A stretch of 64,000 bases of DNA from CAVSUB01 sp963730995 (GTDB lineage: Bacteria > Acidobacteriota > Vicinamibacteria > Vicinamibacterales > 2-12-FULL-66-21): positions 496,001 through 560,000 of the forward strand of contig CAVSUB010000013.1 of assembly GCA_963730995.1 (NCBI GenBank). Reading direction: 5' to 3'. Below the pieces are notes generated by a model that was not told the origin of the DNA, did no database searches, and was given only the letters and a program-made list of their open reading frames with translations. Positions 42,936-50,906 of this stretch are shown piece by piece; position 1 is the stretch's first letter, and every line of letters begins with the position of its first letter. The translations under genes and the position numbers were made by a program.

Positions 42936-42968
42936 TTGACAGTATAGAGATTGTCCGTATACTGTCAA
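42936..42968. promoter_or_regulatory. Palindromic operator that is also a symmetric bidirectional promoter
   Basis: TTGACAGTATA (42936-42946), an 11-base spacer, and its exact inverse TATACTGTCAA (42958-42968). Read on the plus strand this is TTGACA, 16 bases, TATACT, driving the dioxygenase gene. Read on the minus strand it is also TTGACA, 16 bases, TATACT, driving marR. Each -35 shares its arm with the other strand's -10. The arms are the obvious MarR dimer site. AGGAGG at 42977-42982 serves the dioxygenase ATG. Confidence 0.85.
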
Positions 42969-42986
42969 ATTCTTTCAGGAGGTTTC

Positions 42987-44045
42987 ATGTCGTCGCTGCC
43001 TGCAGCGCCACCCGCCGAGACGCCGGATCGTCTCGCCTTCTACGAGCGTATTAGCAAGAAGCATCTGACGCCGCTCTGGACGTCGCTCGCAAAGCTCGTC
43101 ACGCCCGAGCCGGTCAGCGCGTGCCAGCCGGCGGCATGGTCGTTTGCCGAGATTCGGGCAGCAATGATTGAGGCCGGCGGCCTGATCACCGCCAAAGAGG
43201 CCGAACGCCGCGTGCTCATCCTCGAGAATCCCGGGCTGCGCGGCCAGTCGAAGATCACGACCGACCTCTACGCGGGGGTGCAGCTGGTGCTGCCGGGCGA
43301 AGTCGCTCCCGCGCACCGGCACACGCAGAGTGCCCTCCGCTTCGTGCTCGAGGGCGACGGCGCGCATACGGCCGTCAATGGCGAGCGGACGTCGATGCAC
43401 TACGGCGATTTCATCATCACGCCGCCGATGGCGTGGCACGACCACGGGAACGAGACGGATGAACCGATGTTCTGGCTCGACGGGCTGGACATCCCGATCG
43501 TCCAGTTCCTCGACGCGTCGTTCGCCGAGCACCACGACGAAGAAGAGCAGCCGATCGCACGGTCTGCCGGCGATTCGCAGGCGCGTTACGGCTCGAACCT
43601 GCTGCCGATCGACCCGCCCGCCTCGTCTGGCGCCTCGCCCGTCTTCAACTACCCGTACGCGCGCACGCGCGAGGCGCTGTCGCATCTGGCACGCACCCAG
43701 GCGTGGGATCCCTGCCACGGCCTCAAGATGCGCTACAGCAATCCTGTGACCGGTGGATACCCGATGACGACGATCGCGGCCTTCATCCAGCTGCTGCCGA
43801 GGGGATTCCACTCGGCCCGGTACCAGTCGACCGATGCGACGATCTTCGTCGCCGTCGAAGGGCGGGGCCGCACGCGGATCGGCGAGGACTTCATCGTCGA
43901 GTGGCAACCGCGCGACATCTTTGTGGTACCCAGCTGGAAGCCCGTCGTGCACGAGGCAGCAGACGAGGCCGTGCTGTTCTCGTTTTCCGACCGTCCCGTC
44001 CAGCAAGCGTTGCACCTGTTTCGCGAGAAGCGCCACGATGCCTGA
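42987..44045 (+). CDS. gtdA: Gentisate 1,2-dioxygenase
   Basis: A 352-residue bicupin. PAHRHTQSALRFVLEGDGAHTAVNGE is the iron-binding cupin motif of gentisate dioxygenases, with H-x-H and a later His in PPMAWHDHGNET. LDGLDIPIVQFLDASFAEHH and the C-terminal cupin (RGFHSARYQSTDATIFVAVEGRGRTRIGE, then VPSWKPVVHEA) complete the family pattern. It opens the gentisate ring to maleylpyruvate. ATG 42987 is preceded by AGGAGG and the shared operator-promoter. Confidence 0.9.
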   Translation: MSSLPAAPPAETPDRLAFYERISKKHLTPLWTSLAKLVTPEPVSACQPAAWSFAEIRAAMIEAGGLITAKEAERRVLILENPGLRGQSKITTDLYAGVQLVLPGEVAPAHRHTQSALRFVLEGDGAHTAVNGERTSMHYGDFIITPPMAWHDHGNETDEPMFWLDGLDIPIVQFLDASFAEHHDEEEQPIARSAGDSQARYGSNLLPIDPPASSGASPVFNYPYARTREALSHLARTQAWDPCHGLKMRYSNPVTGGYPMTTIAAFIQLLPRGFHSARYQSTDATIFVAVEGRGRTRIGEDFIVEWQPRDIFVVPSWKPVVHEAADEAVLFSFSDRPVQQALHLFREKRHDA

Positions 44046-44550
44046 ACAACGGACGCGTGGGCCAGTTGCCGCAGATCGGCTGACGGAGACCGTCGACGAG
44101 ATCCTGGCGGAAGTACAGCGGCTGCCGCCGGAACTTGTTTATTGGGTGCCGTCGGCAGGCGTGTGGACCGTGATGGACAACCTCTGTCACATTCGGGAGT
44201 TCCTGCCATTCTGGACCGCCGAGACGCTGCGTATCGTGCGTCGACCCGCCGAACCGTGGGGCCGCGACCACACCGATACAGCGCGCCGAGCGGCCGTCAC
44301 CAACACCGCCGCGGTTGAGTTGGAGGACGTCGCTTCTGACATCCGCGATGCGGTCCGTCGATCCGCCGATGCACTGAGGTCACTGAGTGACGAGGACCTC
44401 GCCGCCGAGGCCACAAGCAAGAACCCTCGCTGGGGAGTGAAGCCGGCTTCGTTCGTGATGGACGATCTACTGGTGGACCACGTCGCGAAGCACCAGAAGC
44501 AGATCCGGCGGAACATCTCTCAATTCAACGAGGCGCGCGCGCGGGCGTGA
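44038..44550 (+). CDS. DinB-family protein
   Basis: A 170-residue cytoplasmic protein. VYWVPSAGVWTVMDNLCHIREFLPFW has the DinB-type first helices with a His after the N-x-x-x-H-I/L pattern. DDLLVDHVAKHQKQIRRNI supplies the last H-x-x-x-H. Two or three His can therefore bind a metal. Some DinB proteins are maleylpyruvate isomerases (mycothiol-dependent). Given its place between gentisate dioxygenase and the hydrolase stub, an isomerase role is a reasonable guess, not shown. ATG 44038 overlaps the gtdA stop, and its stop overlaps the next start. Confidence 0.65.
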   Translation: MPEQRTRGPVAADRLTETVDEILAEVQRLPPELVYWVPSAGVWTVMDNLCHIREFLPFWTAETLRIVRRPAEPWGRDHTDTARRAAVTNTAAVELEDVASDIRDAVRRSADALRSLSDEDLAAEATSKNPRWGVKPASFVMDDLLVDHVAKHQKQIRRNISQFNEARARA

Positions 44551-45690
44551 AGATTCGAATCATTGGCGGCGGTCCGGCCGGGTTGTTCTTTGCCTACCTG
44601 ATGGGCCGCACTGGTACCGGCCATGACATCCGCGTGTTCGAGCGAGATCCCGAAGGCGCCACCTACGGCTGGGGACTCGTGTTCTCCGACGTCGCCCTGT
44701 CCTTCGTCCGTGAGATCGCGCCGAAGGTCTACGACTCCGTGACCCGTGGACAGGTGGTATTCGACGATCTCGAGATCGTGCATAAGGGCCGGCATGTGAC
44801 GCTCGCCGGCAACACCTTTCACCGCATGGCGCGGATCGACCTCCTGACGGCGCTGCATCATCACTGCCGGGACGCTGGCGTGACGCTCGACTTCAATCGC
44901 CGCTGCGACGACGTGGCGGAGCTGGCCGACGCCGATCTAATCGTAGCCGCTGATGGAGCCAGCAGCGCGATTCGGACCCGTCACCGGGACCGGTTCGGGC
45001 CGACGCTCGACGAACGGCCGAACCTGCTGGCCTGGTACGGAACCACACGGCTGTTCGAGCCGCTCTCGTTGATCTTCCGGCAGCACCGGGACGGCCTGAT
45101 CATCGCCCACTGCTATCAGGTACAGCCGGACGCATAGTACCTTCCTGGTCGAAGTTCCTCCGGATACGTTCTACAACGCAGGTCTCGATCGCATGTCGGA
45201 GGCCGAGAGCCTCGCCTACTGTGAAACGGCGTTCGCCGAAGATTTGCAGGGGCATCCGCTCCTGTCCAATCGCAGCACCTGGTTCCGCTACACCATCGTC
45301 AAGAATAGCCAGTGGTACTTCGACAACGTTGTACTGCTCGGCGACGCCCTGCGTACTGGTCATCCATCGATCGGCTCCGGTACCCGACTCGCGCTGCAGG
45401 ACGCCATCGCGCTCTTCGAGGCCTGTCAGCGGGGTGCCGGTGATGTGCGAGCCACGCTCGAGGAGTTCCGACGGATCCGCCGTGATGGGTCTGATTCGCT
45501 GCAACAGGCCGCCATCAAGAGCACCGAGTGGTACGAGACCCTCGGCCAGAGGCTCCATCTCGATCCGATCTCGTTCGCCTACGACTACCTGCGTCGCAGT
45601 GGCCGAGTGAGTCACGCAGAAATCCAGAAGCGCGATCCGGCATTGGCGGCGGCGTACGAAAGGCTCCACCCTGTTGCTGAGAGGTCGTGA
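44547..45690 (+). CDS. Salicylyl-CoA 5-hydroxylase-like FAD monooxygenase, one-base frameshift
   Basis: KIRIIGGGPAGLFFAYLMGR is the FAD-binding loop. FGWG-type YGWGLVFSDVALSF, DLLTALHHHCRDAG and VAADGASSAIRTRHR are typical of the CoA-ester hydroxylase group of flavin monooxygenases. The frame stops at 45137. STFLVEVPPDTFYNAGL and VVLLGDALRTGHPSIGSGTRLALQDAIAL (second FAD motif) are in the next frame and end at 45690. Dropping one G in CAGCCGGACG gives QPTHSTFLVE and about 381 codons. It would hydroxylate salicylyl-CoA to gentisyl-CoA, fitting the AMP ligase, thioesterase and gtdA around it. GTG 44547 overlaps the DinB stop. Confidence 0.7.
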
Positions 45691-45891
45691 ATGAGCCAAC
45701 TAGTGTTCGCTGCACCACCCATCGTCACTGCTCCTGTGCGTGGGCGACCAGAACGCGTCCCGATTCGGCGCATCTTCTGCGTCGGTCGTAACTACGAGGC
45801 GCACGCCAAAGAAATGGGCGTCACGGTCGATCGTGAAGCGCCGATTGCGGGGGTCGGCACAATCGCGCCGACGATCGGCCCGGCCGAGTAG
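45691..45891 (+). pseudogene. Internally deleted fumarylpyruvate hydrolase (FAH family)
   Basis: A 66-residue frame directly after the monooxygenase. Residues 1-50 (SQLVFAAPPIVTAPV, PIRRIFCVGRNYEAHAKEMG) match the start of fumarylpyruvate hydrolases. The last 15 residues, IAGVGTIAPTIGPAE, look like the extreme C-terminus of the same family (E-I-x-G-V-G-T-L-x-x-T-I-x-x-A). The roughly 160 residues between, with the metal-binding E-x-E...D core, are missing, in frame. It would have been the last enzyme of the gentisate route; as it stands it should be inactive. Confidence 0.65.
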
Positions 45892-45901
45892 GGCTCCCAT
45901 C

Positions 45902-47542
45902 ATGCTGCAAGGTTGCGTGCCCTGGCCGGAGGAGATGGTGCGTCGGTATACGGACGGCGGCCTCTGGGAAGGTCTGACTGTCGCGGAGATGGTCGAGCGC
46001 ACGGCGCGTCGGCAACCTCAGAAAGTTGCGGTTGTGCACGGCGAGACGCGCGCGACCTATGACGACCTGGTTCGGTCGGCGAAGCGGCTTACTCGCGGCC
46101 TTTCGGAGCTGGAACTACAGGCGCAGGATCGCGTCGTCGTCCAGCTTCCCAACGGTCTGGAGTTCGTGTCGCTCTACCTGGCACTGAACTACATCGGTGT
46201 CATCCCGGTGATGGCGTTGCGGGCGCATCGCCACGCCGAGGTTCGCCACTTCATCCGGTCGTCGGAAGCCTCAGCCTACTTCATTGCCGATTGCGTAGGC
46301 TCGTTCGACTATCGTCCCATGGCCGCCGAGATGGCCGCGGAGTTCCGCTTTCTCCGGCACGTGGTGGTCACGGGTGAGCCGGGGCCAGGCCAGCTTCCCT
46401 ACCAGGCGCTGTTTGCGAACGGCGCGAATGACGATCGACTGTTCGACGAGCGCCGTCCCGACCCGTCGGACGTCTCGACGATGCTGCTGTCGGGCGGGAC
46501 GACGTCGCTGTCGAAGCTGATTCCCAGAACACACAACGACTACGTCTACAACGCCCGGGTCTGCGCCGAGATTGCCGGTTTCTCTTCGAACACAGTGTTC
46601 ATGGCGATGCTGCCGCTGGGACACAATTACAACCTGGCGTGCCCCGGCATGCTCGGCGTATTCCACGCCGGCGGCACGCTCGTGATCGCCAGGAGCACCG
46701 ACACCGACGAGCTGTTCACGACCGTCGAGCGTGAACGCGTCACCAACATGGCCGCCGTCGTGCCGTTGATTACGACGTGGTTGAACGACGGGACTGCGAA
46801 GCGGTTCGATGTGTCCTCGCTGCACGTGGTGCAAAATGGCGGCGCGCGGCTTCCACCGGAGCTGCGCAGCCGGCTTCGCAGCGAGTTTGGATGCACGCCG
46901 CAGGAGATCTACGGCACCGCCGAAGGGCTCGTCAACATGACCCGTCTGTCGGACCCGGACGACCTGCTGCTCGAGAGCTCCGGGGCGCCAGTCAGTGAAT
47001 GGGACGAGATCGCGGTCATCGACGGCCTGGATCGCCCGGTGCCCGACGGTGAGCCTGGTGAGCTGATCACGAGGGGGCCGTACACGATTCGCGGCTACTA
47101 CAACGCCCCCGACGTTAACGCCCAGGCCTTTACGGACGACGGTTTCTATCGGATGGGAGACATCGTCAGGAAACGGGCGCGCTACGTCTACACCGAGGGT
47201 CGTCGCAAAGACCTGATCAACCGCGGCGGCGAGAAGATCAGCTGTGACGAGGTGGAAAACCTGATTTTCAAACTTCCTCAGGTCCGGGAAGTCAGCCTCG
47301 TCGCAATGCCGGACCCTGTCTTCGGCGAACGAGCGTGCGCCTGCGTCGTTCTCCAGGCCGGGGCGGCACTGACGTTCAAGGACTTGCTCGCCCACCTCCG
47401 TGCGCAGCAGATCGCCTCGTTCAAGCTACCCGAACGACTGGAAATCATGGAGTCGTTCCCGATCAGTCCTGCCGGGAAGATACTGAAGCGCGAGCTCCGG
47501 GAGATCGTCGCGCAGCGCATCGCCTTCCACCAGGGCAGCTGA
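45902..47542 (+). CDS. Aryl-AMP ligase of the 2,3-dihydroxybenzoate/salicylate type
   Basis: A 546-residue ANL enzyme. CVPWPEEMVRRYTDGGLWEG is the start typical of EntE/DhbE/SdgA-type salicylate or DHB adenylases. LLSGGTTSLSKLIPRTHNDY is the P-loop, and MAMLPLGHNYNLACPGMLG contains the Asn of the aryl pocket. YGTAEGLVNMTRL, YRMGDIVRKRARYVYTEGRRKDLINRGGEKIS and SPAGKILKREL complete it. No siderophore genes are near. Its place beside a CoA-ester hydroxylase and gentisate dioxygenase suggests salicylate activation as in Streptomyces sp. WA46. ATG 45902 was chosen because it gives the family N-terminus; it lies 10 bases after the hydrolase stub. Confidence 0.85.
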   Translation: MLQGCVPWPEEMVRRYTDGGLWEGLTVAEMVERTARRQPQKVAVVHGETRATYDDLVRSAKRLTRGLSELELQAQDRVVVQLPNGLEFVSLYLALNYIGVIPVMALRAHRHAEVRHFIRSSEASAYFIADCVGSFDYRPMAAEMAAEFRFLRHVVVTGEPGPGQLPYQALFANGANDDRLFDERRPDPSDVSTMLLSGGTTSLSKLIPRTHNDYVYNARVCAEIAGFSSNTVFMAMLPLGHNYNLACPGMLGVFHAGGTLVIARSTDTDELFTTVERERVTNMAAVVPLITTWLNDGTAKRFDVSSLHVVQNGGARLPPELRSRLRSEFGCTPQEIYGTAEGLVNMTRLSDPDDLLLESSGAPVSEWDEIAVIDGLDRPVPDGEPGELITRGPYTIRGYYNAPDVNAQAFTDDGFYRMGDIVRKRARYVYTEGRRKDLINRGGEKISCDEVENLIFKLPQVREVSLVAMPDPVFGERACACVVLQAGAALTFKDLLAHLRAQQIASFKLPERLEIMESFPISPAGKILKRELREIVAQRIAFHQGS

Positions 47543-47551
47543 GGCGCGGCC

Positions 47552-47959
47552 GTGTTCACGACATCGTTCACTGTCGAATGGGGAGACTGCGACGAAGCCG
47601 GGATCGTCTACTATCCGCGCTATTTCTACTGGATGGATTCTGCCTTCCACCGGCTTCTGCGGGCGCGCGATTTGAGTTACCGCGCATTCAAGCAGCGATT
47701 CGGGGCCGAGCTGCCGCTGGTGGACGTGGGAGCTCGTTTCACGGCACCCCTCACCTACGACAACGAGTTTCAGATCCATGTTCGGGTTGCAGAGTGGCAG
47801 GAGCGTCGATTTCGTCTGACCTACGACTTGGTTCGAGAGGACAAACCGATTGCCGCAGGCTTTGAGGTTCGGGCCTGGGCTTTCGCAGAGGGCGGTAGGC
47901 TGAGAGGCGGCCCGATTCCCGAAGACTTTCGGGCGCTGATCGAACGGGAGCACGGTTAG
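47552..47959 (+). CDS. Hotdog thioesterase, probable gentisyl-CoA hydrolase
   Basis: A 135-residue 4-hydroxybenzoyl-CoA-thioesterase-like protein. VEWGDCDEAGIVYYPRYFYWMDSAFHRLL contains the catalytic Asp of the family. ARFTAPLTYDNEFQIHVRV and the late RAWAFAEGG strand fit the fold. In a salicylyl-CoA route a thioesterase is needed to free gentisate from gentisyl-CoA, and this gene is placed for it; that assignment is inference. GTG 47552 has GAGG upstream and lies nine bases after the ligase. Confidence 0.8.
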   Translation: MFTTSFTVEWGDCDEAGIVYYPRYFYWMDSAFHRLLRARDLSYRAFKQRFGAELPLVDVGARFTAPLTYDNEFQIHVRVAEWQERRFRLTYDLVREDKPIAAGFEVRAWAFAEGGRLRGGPIPEDFRALIEREHG

Positions 47960-48011
47960 CTCGGGAGGCGTGCGCGTGGGCCTCGAAGATTTGCCGTTCA
48001 ATGGAGGTTGA

Positions 48012-49631
48012 ATGATGAGGCGGTTGGTTGCGCTCATGCCGGTTGTCGCTTCGATGTGCCTGGGGTTGGGCGCGGGTCCAGCCGATCCGCATGCGACCGT
48101 CGCGCAAGGCGTGCTTGCGGGTACAACGGACAATGGTGTGACCCTATTCCGTGGCGTGCCGTTTGCCGCGCCGCCCGTGGGTGACCTTCGATGGACGCCG
48201 CCTCGAGCTGCGGCGAAATGGGGCTCGCAGCCACGTGAGGCGACGAGCTTCGGCGCGGCATGCACCCAGACGCTCAAGTCGGGCGGGTCGGGACAGTGGA
48301 CCAGCGAGTACATGAGTCCTGAGGCGCCGGGTGTGTCCGAGGACTGTCTGTTCCTGAACATCTGGACGCCCGTCACGCTCACCGGATCGGCACGTCCTGC
48401 CGCGAACCTGCCGGTCCTATTCTGGATCTACGGAGGCGGATTCAACGAAGGGTCCGGCGCGGTAGCGGTCTACAACGGCGCGAACCTCGCGAAGAAAGGC
48501 GTCATCGTCGTCAACGTCAATTACCGTGTGGGCAGCCTCGGCTTCATGGCGCATCCCGAGCTGACAGCGGAACAGGGCGGCGCATCGGGGAACTACGGGA
48601 TTCAGGACCAGATCGCGGCCCTGCAGTGGGTCCGCGACAATATCAAGGCATTTGGCGGTGACGCCTCGAAGGTGACAATTGCCGGCCAGTCGGCCGGCGC
48701 GATGTCAGTGCAGGCACTGCTGGTGTCACCCGTTGCGAAGGGCCTCTTTCGTGCAGCGATCATCCAGAGCCCTGCGGCCCCGGGGACGAACGGCAATTAC
48801 ACGCCGCGGGCAACCGCGGAACAGGCTGCCGTCGCCGCGCTCGAACGCGGCGGGGCGCACTCTGTCAGGGACGCGCGCGCACTGCCGGCCGCGCAGGCTT
48901 ACAGCGCGGGCGGGCGGGGCGGGCTCGTGGCCGACGGCCGGATCATTCCGATAGGGGCTACTCCACCCGGGTTCGCAAGTGATGTGCCCGTGATGACCGG
49001 GTACACGCTGAACGACCTCTTCGTCTCGCGCCCGCCCGCGACCGCCGAAAGCTGGCGCGCCGAAGTCCAGGACCGCTACGGCGATCGCGCCAGCGAGTTC
49101 CTGAAGTTCTATCCGGGGGGCACGGACGAGGAGGCCGCGCGATCGGCGCAGCGTGAGGCTGTCGATCGTGGCTTCAACCTGAAGCTCGTGGACTGGCTGG
49201 CGACGCGGGGAGCGACCAAGCCGGTGTTCGCCTATCTATTCACGCACGTCGAGCCAGGTCCGGAGTCGGGTCGGTATGGCGCGTTCCATACCTCCGAGGT
49301 CCCGTACGAGTTCAACACCCTGCATCTGTCGCCAGGACGAGACTTCACCGACGTCGATCGCCGGCTCGCCGATCAGCTCTCGTCATACGTGGCAAACTTC
49401 GTCAAGACGGGCGATCCCAACGGCGGATCACTACCCCGATGGCCGGCGATGACGCCCGACAACAAGGCAATCATGGATCTCGGCGACCGAATCATCGTGT
49501 CTCGCGCGATCCCAGTGGGCGCCGACGCCGTAATCGCTGCCGGGCGAGCGCCAGCGGGCCGTGGTCGTGGTGGCCGAGGGAACCCGGCGCCCGTCGCTTC
49601 GGCCGCACTGGCTCCTCGCCTTGGTAGGTAG
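48012..49631 (+). CDS. Secreted type-B carboxylesterase
   Basis: A 539-residue alpha/beta hydrolase with signal peptide (VALMPVVASMCLGLGAGPA). FRGVPFAAPPVGDLRW and EDCLFLNIWTP are type-B signatures. FWIYGGGFNEGSG is the oxyanion hole, and VTIAGQSAGAMSVQ holds nucleophile Ser227. The catalytic His is likely in RYGAFHTSEVPYEF. The last 30 residues are Gly/Arg/Pro-rich (GRAPAGRGRGGRGNPAP), an odd tail. It is preceded by GGAGG and ATGATG, so either Met may be used. It probably hydrolyses aryl or alkyl esters outside the cytoplasm. Confidence 0.88.
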   Translation: MMRRLVALMPVVASMCLGLGAGPADPHATVAQGVLAGTTDNGVTLFRGVPFAAPPVGDLRWTPPRAAAKWGSQPREATSFGAACTQTLKSGGSGQWTSEYMSPEAPGVSEDCLFLNIWTPVTLTGSARPAANLPVLFWIYGGGFNEGSGAVAVYNGANLAKKGVIVVNVNYRVGSLGFMAHPELTAEQGGASGNYGIQDQIAALQWVRDNIKAFGGDASKVTIAGQSAGAMSVQALLVSPVAKGLFRAAIIQSPAAPGTNGNYTPRATAEQAAVAALERGGAHSVRDARALPAAQAYSAGGRGGLVADGRIIPIGATPPGFASDVPVMTGYTLNDLFVSRPPATAESWRAEVQDRYGDRASEFLKFYPGGTDEEAARSAQREAVDRGFNLKLVDWLATRGATKPVFAYLFTHVEPGPESGRYGAFHTSEVPYEFNTLHLSPGRDFTDVDRRLADQLSSYVANFVKTGDPNGGSLPRWPAMTPDNKAIMDLGDRIIVSRAIPVGADAVIAAGRAPAGRGRGGRGNPAPVASAALAPRLGR

Positions 49632-49638
49632 GTCCAAC

Positions 49639-49743
49639 ATGCAGGTCAATGCGGACGGCAATGTGGACATCTACATCGGGCCGACCGCGCCGACCGGCCA
49701 CGAGTCGAACTGGTGCGGGTGGGGCCTGATGCCGGTACCGTAG
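49639..49743 (+). pseudogene. Fragment of a DUF1214-type protein
   Basis: In the frame ending at TAG 49741-49743, MQVNADGNVDIYIGPTAP then GHESNW matches the C-terminal part of DUF1214/DUF1254 proteins (N-x-D-G-S-V-D-I-Y-x-x-P-x-A-P-x-G-x-E-S-N-W). The following WFxxxRFYxP part is missing and is replaced by a short tail reading into antisense of the RelE-like gene. Only this scrap remains. Confidence 0.5.
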
Positions 49744-49895
49744 ATCGGCTCTCGAGCGTGAATCTTCTTGAACTGCAGGCTGGGATGGTTGGGATTCTCT
49801 CGAAACAGCCGGTATGCCTTGCGCGCAGCGTCTTTGACGGGTTCAGGAAGATCGTCGTACGCTGCCCAGAAGCGCGGAGTCGCGCGCGAGTTCAC
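49671..49895 (-). pseudogene. 3'-truncated RelE/ParE-like toxin gene
   Basis: From GTG 49895 the frame reads SRATPRFWAAYDDLP, VKDAARKAYRLFRENPNHPS then LQFKKIHAREPIY. This is the N-terminal two-thirds of RelE-superfamily proteins (T-x-x-F-W-x-x-Y-x-x-L-P, then L-x-x-N-P-x-H-P-S-L-x-F-K). The expected V-R-V/I-G strand and final W-F-W-I-G-S-H motif with catalytic residues are missing. The frame ends in unrelated sequence antisense to the DUF1214 scrap. No antitoxin gene was found on either side. Confidence 0.55.
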
Positions 49896-49967
49896 AGGCG
49901 GTCTGGATCGACATCCGTCGCCCGGCCGCCGGTTCGGTCGGCCCGCGCTTCGGGCCCGAGACGTGAT

Positions 49968-50642
49968 GTGCTGAGACTTGCCGTCGTCGCAGTCGCCCTG
50001 TGCGCGCTCGCCTACCGGCAGGCAGACCCGGCAGAGGTGTGGATGTTCGACCGGCTCGACCGCATCGGTGAGCACGCCACGACCATCCACGGCAATCCGC
50101 GCGTGATCGAAACACCGATCGGCAAAGCCGTGGAGTTCGACGGCGTCGATGACGCCCTGTTCGTGGAGGTGCACCCGCTCGCCGGAGCGAAGACGTTCAC
50201 GTGGGAAGCGATCTTCCGTCCTGATGGCGGTAGCATCGAGCAGCGCTGGTTTCATCTGCAGGAGGCAGGGTCCGAGAACCGGATGCTGTTCGAGATCCGC
50301 GTCGTCGGCGACTACTGGTTCCTGGACAGTTTCAATCAGAGCACGACCGGCAGCGCGACGCTGATGAACAAGAAGAGTCTGCATCCGCTCGGCGACTGGT
50401 ATCACGTGGCCGCGGTGTACGACGGCAAGGTCTTCAGCAGCTACGTCAATGGCGTCCAGGACGGGAAGGCGGAGGTCGAGCTCTCACCGCAGGGTGTCGG
50501 GCGATCGTCGATGGGCGTCCGCATCAACCTGGTCTACTACTTCAAGGGTGCGATTCACTCGGCGCGTTTCACGCGGCGGGCATTGACGCCCGCCGAGCTA
50601 CTCAAAGTGCCTTCGAGGCCGGTTCCACAGGGCGGCAGATGA
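49968..50642 (+). CDS. Secreted LamG/concanavalin-like domain protein
   Basis: A 224-residue protein from GTG 49968, with a short hydrophobic leader (LRLAVVAVALCALAY). The LamG jelly-roll pattern is clear: GKAVEFDGVDDALFVEVHPLAGAKTFTWEAIFRPDG, then WFHLQEAG, DWYHVAAVYDGKVFSSYVNG and FKGAIHSARFTRRALTPAEL. Such domains bind or frame carbohydrate or Ca2+. No catalytic residues for a glycosidase are evident. The start is chosen because it begins the signal peptide; the Shine-Dalgarno is weak. Confidence 0.7.
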   Translation: MLRLAVVAVALCALAYRQADPAEVWMFDRLDRIGEHATTIHGNPRVIETPIGKAVEFDGVDDALFVEVHPLAGAKTFTWEAIFRPDGGSIEQRWFHLQEAGSENRMLFEIRVVGDYWFLDSFNQSTTGSATLMNKKSLHPLGDWYHVAAVYDGKVFSSYVNGVQDGKAEVELSPQGVGRSSMGVRINLVYYFKGAIHSARFTRRALTPAELLKVPSRPVPQGGR

Positions 50643-50739
50643 CGGCATTCAAAATGATTGAAGATTCCCGAAAACCGACGGGCCTTACTGCGCGGCGCCC
50701 GCAGCTACTAGAGGCCATCTCACAAATCTACTGTTGGTA

Positions 50740-50906
50740 GGAACGGTGCGAGCGAGCTCAGCGAGGCGAGCCACGCGATCGGCCCGCCTTCGCGCCGCAG
50801 GCGCTACGGCGAGGTCTCGCCGTAGCTTAAGCGGAGGCGGAAGCGCGCCGGCGAAGCGGCGCGCGAGAGCGCGTGTAGGGGAGTCCGAGGGGCAAAGCCC
50901 CTCGGA
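50740..50906. repeat. Compound GC-rich palindromic repeat element
   Basis: It includes GCGAGCCACGCGATCGG, a 10-bp perfect stem CTACGGCGAG-GT-CTCGCCGTAG (50804-50825), the words GCGGAGGCGGAAGCGCG and GAGAGCGCGTGTAGGGGAG, and finally TCCGAGGGGCAAAGCCCCTCGGA, a stem with a CAAAG loop. The end matches the element inside the PQQ-type gene (52140-52176) almost exactly. It lies between the LamG gene and the end of the PQQ-type gene and may double as a terminator for both. Confidence 0.7.

Noticed and set aside
409..45690. Programmed ribosomal frameshifting in six genes
   Set aside because: No slippery site or stimulatory structure is shared, directions differ (one -1, five +1), and the gene families involved are not known to use it.
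45902..47542. Siderophore-type 2,3-dihydroxybenzoate adenylase
   Set aside because: Similarity allows it, but no carrier protein, isochorismatase or NRPS is near, while salicylate/gentisate genes surround it.
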